In this document: piece after piece, positions 1 to 9,125 of the stretch
How the letters are laid out: each line of letters begins with the position of its first letter
Position numbering within the stretch: the stretch's first letter is position 1
Assembly (NCBI GenBank): GCA_902790635.1
Contig: CADASN010000019.1
Location: 1 to 47,272 of the forward strand
Source: an uncultured Bacteroidia bacterium
Lineage (GTDB): Bacteria > Bacteroidota > Bacteroidia > Bacteroidales > UBA932
Reading direction: 5' to 3'
Length of the DNA stretch: 47,272 nt
Notes under the pieces: model-generated
The model's input: the letters and a program-made list of their open reading frames with translations, nothing else
The model's database searches: none
Told to the model about the DNA's origin: nothing
Translations under genes and position numbers: made by a program

Positions 1-735
<735 letters not shown>

Positions 736-938
736 AATCATTTGCGACTCGACGTCTCAAATAATTTTTACTCGTTTGCCTTGAAATTGCAGTCCCATAT
801 TCGCAACTCGAAAAAACTCGAATTTACTCTTACAGACTTTAATCTCTTTTTAACTTCTTTACCTCGTTATCTCTCTCAGTATTGTCAATGAACTTTGGAT
901 TCCCGTCCTTTGAGTTACTCCCTCATCGGAAGGGACGG

Positions 939-969
939 CAAAGGTACACACTTTTTTTGAACTTGCAAA
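939..969 (-). promoter_or_regulatory. Promoter of the 23S rRNA gene
   Basis: On the minus strand TTTG (966-969), 19 bases, then TACCTTTG (939-946) matches the Bacteroidota sigma consensus very closely. Transcription would start near 934 and give a ~200-nt leader before the mature 23S 5' end. The leader (736-933) is AT-rich and holds no tRNA that I can see. This indicates the 23S gene can be transcribed independently of any 16S gene. Confidence 0.7.
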
Positions 970-1023
970 TCTTTTTCGAAAATATTTTGAAATTTTCATC
1001 GCATGACTTCCAGCCAATTACAA

Positions 1024-1054
1024 TTTTGCTCCGGGGAAACACCCCGGAGCAAAA
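1024..1054. terminator. Palindromic hairpin downstream of pepT
   Basis: A perfect 13-bp stem (TTTTGCTCCGGGG, 1024-1036, pairing with 1042-1054) closes a 5-nt loop. It sits 38 bases past the pepT stop and upstream of the 23S promoter. There is no long run of T after the stem in either direction, so termination is likely but not certain; it would insulate the 23S promoter from pepT transcription. Confidence 0.55.
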
Positions 1055-1092
1055 CAATAATCGACTAAAAATCAGGAACTTATCGGCACATC

Positions 1093-2313
<1,221 letters not shown>

Positions 2314-2321
2314 AACTACAA

Positions 2322-2329
2322 ATATACGA
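2322..2329 (-). promoter_or_regulatory. -7 box of pepT
   Basis: TATATTTG on the minus strand fits TAnnTTTG. No good TTTG is seen 19-21 bases upstream, so only half the promoter is convincing. The box is 8 bases from the ATG, implying a 5' leader of only a few bases. Confidence 0.45.
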
Positions 2330-2348
2330 AAAACTTTGTCACTCCGGA

Positions 2349-2391
2349 CTGATATCAGAATTTGGATATGATATCAAAATGCCTATCTTTG
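2349..2391 (+). promoter_or_regulatory. Promoter and probable operator of the RHH/PIN toxin-antitoxin operon
   Basis: TTTG (2361-2364), 19 bases, TATCTTTG (2384-2391) is a full Bacteroidota promoter. Two GATATC hexamers (2351-2356 and 2370-2375, 19 bp apart) flank the -33 element. The first lies inside the perfect palindrome CTGATATCAG (2349-2358); the second is in an imperfect palindrome, TTTGGATATGATATCAAA. Such paired sites over the -33 region are what a ribbon-helix-helix antitoxin would bind for autorepression (inference). The antitoxin ATG is 10 bases past the -7 box. Confidence 0.65.
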
Positions 2392-2401
2392 CAAAAAACT
2401 T

Positions 2402-2686
2402 ATGGAGACGACGCGCATACAGACAGTCCTGCGGCTTCCGCCAGAGCTGATGGAACGGGTGAAACGGAGCGCCCGCAAAGAAAAAAGTTCATTCAACAGC
2501 TATGTGGAGCGGGTCCTGGACCAGGCGACAGCGGAAGCATCCGTTTTTCCGACCCTGCCGCCGGAATTCAAGATCTCGGACGAGATCCGCGACCTGGGAA
2601 AGTTCGAGTTGGTGACCCCTGAGGCGAAAGACCTGGAAGCAGATCCGAAACTGGCTTATCTCTGGGAGAAATATGGCCGGATCTAA
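2402..2686 (+). CDS. Ribbon-helix-helix antitoxin
   Basis: A 94-residue protein. Residues ~5-40 (IQTVLRLPPELMERVKRSA... followed by SFNSYVERVL) have the strand-helix-helix pattern of Arc/CopG-type DNA-binding antitoxins. The C-terminal half is acidic, with short hydrophobic segments of the kind that wrap a cognate toxin. It should neutralise the downstream PIN nuclease and repress its own promoter through the GATATC palindromes. The last 14 bp overlap the toxin start, implying translational coupling. Exact subfamily (VapB-like versus other RHH) cannot be told by eye. Confidence 0.75.
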   Translation: METTRIQTVLRLPPELMERVKRSARKEKSSFNSYVERVLDQATAEASVFPTLPPEFKISDEIRDLGKFELVTPEAKDLEADPKLAYLWEKYGRI

Positions 2687-3125
2687 ATTCAGGGCCTTTC
2701 TGGACACCAATGTCCTACTGGACGTGCTGTGCGCGCACGGGCGGCCGTCGGCCGAGGCATCAGCCACCATCTTCCAGGCCATCCGGTCCGGCATCCTCGA
2801 AGGGTTCATCACCACGCAGAGCATCATCGACGCAGCCTATATCATTTCCCGACTGAGCGGCTATTTCGACAGAAATGCCTTCGGAGAATGCATCCTCGCG
2901 ATATCGAACTACCTCAACATCAACGCTATCCACATCCTCGAAATCCGGGATGCGATCCTTCGGGGCGACGGAGACCTGGAAGACGGCTCACAATTCGCTC
3001 ACGCAGACGCCCTTGGATGTGACGCCATCATCACTTCCGACCGCGCATTTCACCGGCGAAAGACCGACTCCGGTCCGCAGTTCTTCACACCGGAAACCTT
3101 TGTCGCCCGTCTCAGGGGGCACTGA
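2673..3125 (+). CDS. PIN-domain ribonuclease toxin (VapC-like)
   Basis: A 150-residue single PIN domain, probably a Mg2+-dependent endoribonuclease that cuts tRNA or other RNA to arrest growth. The first acidic residue is in the N-terminal strand motif AFLDTNVLLDVL; the distal cluster is in GSQFAHADALGCDAIITSD, the usual PIN signature. Length is typical for VapC-like toxins. It overlaps the antitoxin by 14 bp, the classic two-gene arrangement. The next gene on the other strand ends 7 bases away. The toxin appears intact. Confidence 0.8.
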   Translation: MAGSKFRAFLDTNVLLDVLCAHGRPSAEASATIFQAIRSGILEGFITTQSIIDAAYIISRLSGYFDRNAFGECILAISNYLNINAIHILEIRDAILRGDGDLEDGSQFAHADALGCDAIITSDRAFHRRKTDSGPQFFTPETFVARLRGH

Positions 3126-3132
3126 TCGTCTC

Positions 3133-4848
3133 TCAGACCGGACGAGAAAACTCCGACAGCCACTGCAACGGAGTCTTGCCCGTCAAAGCCTTGAAATTCC
3201 GGAAGAAGGTGGATTCGCTGGAGAAGCCCGATTCCGTCGCCACCACCGACAGAGGCATGCCGGGCCGGTCCTTCATCAGGGCCTGAGCATGACGCACACG
3301 GTATCCGTTGACATAATCGGAGAACGAGGCACCTGTGCTGCTGTTGATGCAGTCGGAGATGTAGCGGACGTTGGTGCCAAGCGCCTGCGCGACATCGTGC
3401 AGCGACAAGCCCGGCTGCAGGAACAACTGCCGCTCTTCCATCATCGCGGTGATGCGGGACATCAGGGCGGGTGGCTCACCGGGAAGATTCTTCGCTTCGC
3501 TCAGAATGACAATGGGGTCCGCATCCGAATGACGCAGCGTGTCATCCTGAGCGTGAGCGAAGGATCTGCGCCGGCGGAGCCGGTAGCCAGCGAAGACCGC
3601 GAGGCCGGCCGTCAGCATGCCGCAGAGCAGGCCCAGCAGCCATTGGCGGCTTTTCCGGGCCGGTTGCCACGGCTCCCCGCCCTCCGGCAGGAAGCGGTAC
3701 ACCGAGGAGAAAGGATTGTAGTTGTCCCGGGGCATTCCACCTGTCGCGAGTAGCGTCCCGTCCGGCAGCAGCGCCCAGGAGGCGGAGACGTATTTCTCCC
3801 GCAAGGGGTCGGAACAGAAGAGCGTCACCGGGGCTTCTCCGCCGTCCAGCGCCTCTCCGTAGCCAATCCGCAGCAGGAACACGCGCCCCGTCGGGGGCTC
3901 CTCGCAGCCCGTGACCCACGCCTGCCGCGAGGCCCGGTCAACCATCACCGGTCCATAGTAGATCAAGGGAGCCTCCGGACCCTCCGTGGGAATGTCTGCG
4001 GCGAGCGGCAGCAGGGAAAAGGCCTCCCCGCGCATCAGGATCAGCGCGAAGCGGCCGTCCTCGCGGCGTCCGAGCAACAGGTAGGAATAATCACCCGCTG
4101 CCGCGTCGCCAATCGCGCACGAGCTCACGTCGAACTGGCTCTCCGCCATCGGGACCGGCCGCCACTCCGCAAGCAGCGGGACCTCCAGCGGTCCGCCCCG
4201 GAGCCGGTCCACCGTGAGCGAGGTCTCTTCTTCCCGATTCCCCAGGGAGCCGAAAATCATCGCGTCCAAGGGACCTGTGGGAAGGATATAGGGCACTTCG
4301 CGCCCGACGGAGACCTCCCCGGCCGGTTCGAACGTCCCACCTGGCGGGCAGATGCCGATGGCGTCGTCGGCATACCAGTTGCCGGAGACCACGATGGAGC
4401 CGTCTTCCAACTCTACGGCGCTCGCCTTCGACCGCCGACAGTCCAGGATGGGCAGGGAGGAGAAGGTCCGCGAGACGGGGTCATAGCATTCGACACCCCA
4501 GCTCCGGCCGACGCCAAATGCTTCGCCGGCGCCGCCGCCCAGGGCGATCCCGCCCGAGCGCAACTGAAGGATGAAGCCCCAGTCGTGGGGGTACAGCATA
4601 TCGAGCACGTGCCAGGCGCCGTCGGCGAAATACTCCGCCGTCTGCGTGGGCACGAAACCCGTCGTGTGGCCGCCGAAGACCACCGGCTCTCCGCCGGGCC
4701 CCAGGGCCATCACGTGGGCGCTGCGCGGGATGTTCAGGTCCGGCAGGCGCTCCACTTCCATCTTCACAAGCGGCGCCGTGCCGCCCGCCGCGGACAGACC
4801 CACGGAAGGCAGCACGGAGAGGAGGAGGAATGCCAGAAATCGTCTCAC
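3133..4848 (-). CDS. Transmembrane kelch-like sensor / AraC-type regulator
   Basis: A 571-residue one-piece regulator. Residues 1-20 are a signal sequence; ~25-395 carry repeated glycine-rich blades (VVFGGHTTG, ALGGGAGEA, LLATGGMP) like a kelch/beta-propeller; ~403-421 is one membrane span; ~465-571 is an AraC/XylS DNA-binding domain (two HTH motifs, ending FFRNFKALTGKTPLQW). There is no histidine kinase or receiver domain, unlike the hybrid two-component regulators of Bacteroidetes. The periplasmic propeller presumably senses a ligand and the cytoplasmic tail binds DNA. Start is GTG at 4848, 4 bases from a -7 box. It follows the FISUMP lipoprotein gene by 24 bp. A REP-like repeat encodes residues ~429-456 of the linker. 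Confidence 0.75.
   Translation of the reverse strand: MRRFLAFLLLSVLPSVGLSAAGGTAPLVKMEVERLPDLNIPRSAHVMALGPGGEPVVFGGHTTGFVPTQTAEYFADGAWHVLDMLYPHDWGFILQLRSGGIALGGGAGEAFGVGRSWGVECYDPVSRTFSSLPILDCRRSKASAVELEDGSIVVSGNWYADDAIGICPPGGTFEPAGEVSVGREVPYILPTGPLDAMIFGSLGNREEETSLTVDRLRGGPLEVPLLAEWRPVPMAESQFDVSSCAIGDAAAGDYSYLLLGRREDGRFALILMRGEAFSLLPLAADIPTEGPEAPLIYYGPVMVDRASRQAWVTGCEEPPTGRVFLLRIGYGEALDGGEAPVTLFCSDPLREKYVSASWALLPDGTLLATGGMPRDNYNPFSSVYRFLPEGGEPWQPARKSRQWLLGLLCGMLTAGLAVFAGYRLRRRRSFAHAQDDTLRHSDADPIVILSEAKNLPGEPPALMSRITAMMEERQLFLQPGLSLHDVAQALGTNVRYISDCINSSTGASFSDYVNGYRVRHAQALMKDRPGMPLSVVATESGFSSESTFFRNFKALTGKTPLQWLSEFSRPV
3484..3567. repeat. REP-like inverted pair inside the AraC-regulator gene
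   Basis: Two ~26-bp copies of a REP-like unit (GTCATnCTGAGCG ... GAAGnATCT) in opposite orientation, at 3484-3510 and 3541-3567, flank ~30 bp. The same unit occurs between genes at 37048-37073. Here it is translated in frame (FAHAQDD and VILSEAKNL are its read-throughs) as the cytoplasmic linker between the membrane span and the HTH domain. Confidence 0.75.
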
Positions 4849-4852
4849 ATCC

Positions 4853-4860
4853 CAAAGATA
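4853..4860 (-). promoter_or_regulatory. -7 box of the kelch-AraC gene
   Basis: TATCTTTG on the minus strand, 4 bases before the GTG start codon. Transcription would start at or within a base or two of the codon, so the mRNA would be leaderless. No convincing -33 TTTG was found. Confidence 0.4.
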
Positions 4861-4872
4861 CGCATTTCTTCC

Positions 4873-6594
4873 TTATTCCCGCACGGGGCGGATGGCGCAA
4901 CCCTCGGTCTGGGGCCATTGGGTTTGCTGTGCGTCATTGATGAATACATAAGCTTTAGCACCATCGATTGTACTGGTCCAATAATAGCCTGTTTCATGGC
5001 GTTTCAAGTTGCGGAGATTGTTACTCACGCTCTCTCCGCTATAATAGCCTGTGTCAGGCAGGGATACAGTAACACCACCCATCTCCTCGCTTGTAGGCAC
5101 CCTCCATCCCGGAGGGCAAGGATCGTAGATGGTTTTGACATCTTCCCGCCAGGGACGTTTGCTATATTCAGACTCCGGCATCCAGGAATGCGTCGTCGCC
5201 GTCAAGCAGACGATTCTGGCCGTGAAATTGTTATTGGTATTGCTATCAGCTGATGCCGAGAAAGCATCTTTACGGCCCCACTGGAAGAGGAACCCCCGTT
5301 GATAGTTTGGTTTATTACTAATCTGTGCTGAGCCGAGATTACGATCCATGAAGTACTTGCCGCTATACTGCACCTCGGACGGCCCCGACGCCACCACCCA
5401 AAGCAGCCAGCTCCAAAGAATCTCATCTTTTTCTTTGTCATACACTCCTTCACTACCGCCTGAGCCGTCCCTGAAAATAGCAACACAAGCGGTACGCTCA
5501 GTTGAACTGGGTTTAGAAAAGGTCACAAAGCCGGTAGTAGCAGAATAACTAATATCATAATTGCCGGAGGTCTGTTTAATGGCTTCGCCAGCTGATTCTC
5601 CCTGCTCCCAAAGAACCGTGACACCGGAAATGTCCTCCGGATTGATGGTCGTTGCAATCCCGTCTTTCGCCAGAGGATCCGGACCGCCATTACCCTTGAT
5701 CGTCGCATTGAACCTATAATATCCAGCATTTGTCGAAACAATGTAAGTGTTCGCCGTCGCGTTCGCGCTGAGATTCTGCGAGTTGTTATCTATCAAATTG
5801 TTGAACGGCAGCGTAATGTCCGTGATTCCGCTCCTGGAGACAGAAATCGTCTTATTCGAGGTGCGCGTTTGCACCTCACCGCCCGTCGTAACCACGGTAA
5901 TCTTCAAATCCGAATAATCCGCTTGCGGAACGGCGATGTGGAAGGCCTTCGCCACAGTCCCGATTTCGACTCCCGCGTTTCCGCAATCCAGCGTCACCCC
6001 TGCGGTTCCCGAAACAACAGCAGCATTAACTGCCAGGGTGTAGGGACCGCTCATAGCCTTGTTGCTGGCGGAGAGGATAATCCTGCGGACGCTCCTGCCG
6101 GTCTGTGTTGTGCTTATATTCAACCGGATAATCCCGCACAGGTTCTTGAATTCCAGGCTCTTGCTTTCGCTGGATGCATACATCGGAGACTCCGCGATAT
6201 TGCCCGTCGTATAGTGCTGCGTCGCCGGGAGCGTCGGCGTGCCGCCGTTGTACAGAGACGCCGGATACCAGGCCTGATAGGGACCTGTGGCCGCCTCCGT
6301 CCCCGTGTCGCTCACGAAAGAGAAATCCGCCTTTTCGCCCGTGCTGCCCGTAGCATACTGGCCGGCGTGGCCCGCATTGTCAGCAATCTGGATCCGGTCG
6401 CCGTCCTGCCACAGGATGCTATACCCTTCCGTATCGTTCCCCGACAGCGCCGTCTTCGTGGCCGGTTCCGTCGTCGCCGTGAAGGTCGACGAGGTGATGG
6501 TCTGATTCTCCGGTTCCGCAGGAACGGGCTCTTTGACACAGGCCGCCACGGCCACCAGGCCGAGGACAGCTAACATACTGATTCTTCTCATCAT
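4873..6594 (-). CDS. Fimbrillin-like/FISUMP-domain lipoprotein
   Basis: A 573-residue surface lipoprotein: signal peptide with lipobox ending VAAC (Cys19). Residues ~40-270 resemble a fimbrillin-type (Mfa1/FimA-like) beta domain (TKTALSG... ILWQDGDRI is the typical N-terminal motif). The C-terminal ~180 residues are a FISUMP domain (GKYFMDRNLG, YDPCPPGWRVPTSEEM, YYWTSTI, AIRPVRE). Such proteins are common extracellular or adhesion-related proteins of Bacteroidetes; the ligand is unknown. Start is the first of two adjacent ATGs, with AGGAG 6 bases upstream, and the gene lies 9 bp after a 49-codon gene. The AraC-type regulator follows by 24 bp. Confidence 0.8.
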   Translation of the reverse strand: MMRRISMLAVLGLVAVAACVKEPVPAEPENQTITSSTFTATTEPATKTALSGNDTEGYSILWQDGDRIQIADNAGHAGQYATGSTGEKADFSFVSDTGTEAATGPYQAWYPASLYNGGTPTLPATQHYTTGNIAESPMYASSESKSLEFKNLCGIIRLNISTTQTGRSVRRIILSASNKAMSGPYTLAVNAAVVSGTAGVTLDCGNAGVEIGTVAKAFHIAVPQADYSDLKITVVTTGGEVQTRTSNKTISVSRSGITDITLPFNNLIDNNSQNLSANATANTYIVSTNAGYYRFNATIKGNGGPDPLAKDGIATTINPEDISGVTVLWEQGESAGEAIKQTSGNYDISYSATTGFVTFSKPSSTERTACVAIFRDGSGGSEGVYDKEKDEILWSWLLWVVASGPSEVQYSGKYFMDRNLGSAQISNKPNYQRGFLFQWGRKDAFSASADSNTNNNFTARIVCLTATTHSWMPESEYSKRPWREDVKTIYDPCPPGWRVPTSEEMGGVTVSLPDTGYYSGESVSNNLRNLKRHETGYYWTSTIDGAKAYVFINDAQQTQWPQTEGCAIRPVRE

Positions 6595-6603
6595 ACCATA
6601 CTC

Positions 6604-6753
6604 CTATTCATCAAAATCATCGTCATTATAGTTCGTGCTGCTCATACCGAATTTCTCATTCTTACTCCCATTGGAGAACGTGAGCAAACTGCCTTCTGGA
6701 AGGACTTCATAGGTCTCGGCCGCCGGGGCCACATAATGCAGTTTCTGGGACAT
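6604..6753 (-). CDS. 49-residue peptide upstream of the FISUMP lipoprotein
   Basis: A short frame translating to MSQKLHYVAPAAETYEVLPE followed by GSLLTFSNGSKNE and an acidic tail ending DDDFDE. It resembles small Bacteroidetes proteins with a YxxP(x)xE(x)...L pattern and an acidic C-terminus that sit directly before fimbrillin-type genes. No signal peptide or membrane span is seen, so it should be cytoplasmic. It ends 9 bp before the lipoprotein start, so the two are co-transcribed. Function is unknown. Confidence 0.65.
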   Translation of the reverse strand: MSQKLHYVAPAAETYEVLPEGSLLTFSNGSKNEKFGMSSTNYNDDDFDE

Positions 6754-6778
6754 ATTATCAGATTAAATTGATATCCTT

Positions 6779-6786
6779 CAAATATA
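6779..6786 (-). promoter_or_regulatory. -7 box of the peptide-FISUMP operon
   Basis: TATATTTG on the minus strand 25 bases upstream of the peptide ATG. A matching -33 TTTG at the right spacing is not evident. Confidence 0.4.
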
Positions 6787-6844
6787 GTCTTTTACAAAGA
6801 GATCGGATTGGCACAAAACGAAAACGAACTTGCAAAACAGGAAT

Positions 6845-7026
6845 CCGACTCCCAAATCGAGAATTCCGGGAGTCGGGGCGTTGGAGGAAGCGCCAGGGGC
6901 GGGATGGTACGTTTCCGCCCCTGGCGGGCGGAAAAATGGGTTGCCAGGGGCACGGAAGGGCTGATTTGCCCCTGGAGACGGAAAAAAACAGTTGCCAGGG
7001 GCGGAGAGAGGGGGATTTGCCCCGGG
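6845..7026. repeat. Array of four hairpins, three with a 51-bp period
   Basis: The first hairpin pairs CCGACTCCC (6845-6853) with GGGAGTCGG (6868-6876). Three tandem units follow: GCCAGGGGC at 6892, 6943 and 6994 (51 bp apart), each paired with GCCCCTGG(C) or GCCCCGGG at 6917, 6968 and 7019, always across a 16-base loop. Units 1 and 2 continue with CGGAAAAA. The array occupies the gap between the FISUMP operon promoter and the end of the OPT gene (6787-7136), where there is no gene. Whether it works as RNA structure, protein site or terminator cannot be told. Confidence 0.8.
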
Positions 7027-7099
7027 GGGATGCCCGATCAGGTCAGGAATGACAGGATCGAATTTCCGCCAGGCGCAGGAGCGAAGCGACGCAGGGGGT

Positions 7100-7119
7100 C
7101 TGGGGGATCCGGCCCCCAG
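7100..7119. terminator. GC-rich hairpin downstream of the OPT transporter gene
   Basis: CTGGGGG (7100-7106) pairs with CCCCCAG (7113-7119) across 6 bases, 18 bases past the transporter stop. A REP-like fragment (GATCAGGTCAGGAATGAC, 7036-7053) lies further out. No T-run follows on the minus strand, so it may be a pause, stability or Rho-dependent element rather than an intrinsic terminator. Confidence 0.4.
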
Positions 7120-7136
7120 TCATGGTGAGGCAATGA

Positions 7137-9125
7137 TTATTTCCGTTTCGCGGAAATAATCATGTAGGCGCAGATGCCGATCAGCGGCAGGATGGCGATC
7201 ATCTCGGCGCCAGAGGCCACATGGCCGGGAGCGACGGTGTTCCAGGCATTCATGAACCAATCGACTTTCGCGAATTTCAGGATGGCGGAGACGACGCCCA
7301 TCAGCGCACCGCCGGCGATGAAGCCGCTGGCGATGAGCGTACCCTTCTCCTGACGGGCGGTGTTAACGGCGGCGTCCTTGCTGCGCGTGCTGACGTACCA
7401 GGAGATGGCGCCGCCCAGCAGCAGCGGAAGGTTCAGGTCGATCGGAATGAACATACCCAGGCAGAACGCCAGGGCGGGCACTTTGAAGACCGTCAGCAGG
7501 ATGGCGATGACCGCGCCGATACCGTAGAGCAGCCAGGGGGCGCTGCCGCCGTTCATCATCGGCTGGATGACAGCCGCCATCGCATTGGCCTGCGGGGCCA
7601 CCAGGGCACCTTCACCCGTGAAACCGTAGGTCTTGTTCAGGATCAGCATCACGCCGCCCACAGTCGCAGCCGCCACGGCGATGCCGACGAACTTCCAGGC
7701 TTCCTGCTTGCGCGGCGTCGTGCCGATCCAGTAACCGATCTTGAAATCGGTAATCAGGCCGCCAGCCGTCGAAAGCGCCGTGCAGACCACGCCGCCGATC
7801 ACCATCGCGGCGACCATGCCGGCATTGCCTTTGAGGCCCACGGCCACCAGCACGAGGGCCGTAATAATCAGGGTCATGATGGTCATACCGCTCACCGGGT
7901 TCGTACCCACGATGGCGATGGCGTTGGCCGCCACCGTCGTGAAGAGGAACGCGATCACGGCGATGATCACCAGCCCGATCAGCGCCTGCCAGATGTTGTT
8001 CACCACGCCGCCGAAGGCGAAAAATGCGAACACGGCAAGCAGGGCGATGGCAATGCCCCAGACAACCGTCTTCATCGGGAGATCCTCCTGGGTGCGCTCC
8101 GGCTTCTCGGCCGCCGCACCCGGCTTGCGCTTGAACTCACCCACGGCAAGCCCAACCGCACTCTTGATCACGCCGGCGCTCTTGATGATGCCGATGATGC
8201 CGGCGGTCGCGATGCCGCCGATGCCGATGTGACGGGCATATTCCTTGAAAATCTGCTCGGGCGCCATCTGGGAGATGGTCTGGGTGATGCCCGTACCCAT
8301 CAGGTCAATCACGCTGCCACCCCAGATGAGGTTCATCAGCGGGATGATCACCAGCCACACGAGGAAAGACCCGCAGCAGATGATGAACGCATACTTGAGG
8401 CCGACGATGTAGCCCAGGCCCAGCACGGCCGCGCCGGTATTGAGCTTGAGCACGAGTTTGGCTTTGTCGGAGACCACCTGCCCCCAGTGCATCACCGTGG
8501 TGCTGAGCGTCTCGGCCCAGGCGCCGAAAGTGGCGACGACGAAGTCATACAGACCGCCGATCAGGCCGGCCGCCAGCAGGGTCCTGGCACTCTTGCCGCC
8601 TCCCTCGCCGCTGACGAGCACCTGCGTGGTGGCCGTCGCCTCCGGGAAGGGATATTTGCCGTGCATCTCCTTCACGAAATACTTGCGGAACGGGATGAGG
8701 AACAGGATGCCGAGGAATCCGCCCAGCATCGAAGACAGGAACATCTGCCAGAAATTGACGTCCAGACCGAGGATGTAGATGGCCGGCAGGGTGAAAATAG
8801 CACCCGCCACCACCACGCCGGAGCAGGCCCCGATGCTCTGGATGATGACGTTCTGGCCCAGGCCGCCCTGCTTCTTGAGCGCGCTGGTCATACCGACGGC
8901 GATGATGGCGATCGGGATGGCGGCCTCGAAGACCTGGCCGACCTTCAGCCCGAGATAGGCTGCGGCGGCAGAGAAAAGGATGGTCATCAGCAAGCCGACA
9001 GTCACGCTGTAGGGCGTGACTTCCAGCGGCTTCTCATTCGGACTCAACAAGGGGCGGTAACTCTCCCCCGGCTTCAGTTCCCGGTGGGCGTTCTCCGGCA
9101 GGCTCAGGTTCTTGTTTTCTTTCAT
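7137..9125 (-). CDS. OPT-family oligopeptide transporter
   Basis: A 662-residue inner-membrane protein of the OPT superfamily, expected to import oligopeptides or metal-peptide conjugates by proton coupling. The diagnostic N-terminus is present (LPENAHRELKPGESY, then EVTPYSVTVGLLM and AAYLGLKVGQVFEAAIP), followed by more than a dozen hydrophobic segments and a short basic C-terminus. I start it at ATG 9125, because residues further upstream in this frame are arginine/proline-rich read-through of the preceding gene and family members start here. It therefore overlaps the OstA-like gene by 92 bp in another frame. It is the last gene of the envelope operon. Confidence 0.88.
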   Translation of the reverse strand: MKENKNLSLPENAHRELKPGESYRPLLSPNEKPLEVTPYSVTVGLLMTILFSAAAAYLGLKVGQVFEAAIPIAIIAVGMTSALKKQGGLGQNVIIQSIGACSGVVVAGAIFTLPAIYILGLDVNFWQMFLSSMLGGFLGILFLIPFRKYFVKEMHGKYPFPEATATTQVLVSGEGGGKSARTLLAAGLIGGLYDFVVATFGAWAETLSTTVMHWGQVVSDKAKLVLKLNTGAAVLGLGYIVGLKYAFIICCGSFLVWLVIIPLMNLIWGGSVIDLMGTGITQTISQMAPEQIFKEYARHIGIGGIATAGIIGIIKSAGVIKSAVGLAVGEFKRKPGAAAEKPERTQEDLPMKTVVWGIAIALLAVFAFFAFGGVVNNIWQALIGLVIIAVIAFLFTTVAANAIAIVGTNPVSGMTIMTLIITALVLVAVGLKGNAGMVAAMVIGGVVCTALSTAGGLITDFKIGYWIGTTPRKQEAWKFVGIAVAAATVGGVMLILNKTYGFTGEGALVAPQANAMAAVIQPMMNGGSAPWLLYGIGAVIAILLTVFKVPALAFCLGMFIPIDLNLPLLLGGAISWYVSTRSKDAAVNTARQEKGTLIASGFIAGGALMGVVSAILKFAKVDWFMNAWNTVAPGHVASGAEMIAILPLIGICAYMIISAKRK

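Noticed and set aside
2489-2827. 112-codon minus-strand frame over the toxin-antitoxin genes
   Set aside because: Antisense shadow of two genes with clear RHH and PIN motifs.
6845-7026. CRISPR array
   Set aside because: The repeated parts are hairpin arms of 8-9 bp with 51-bp period and only three units, without direct repeats of 25-40 bp or cas genes.
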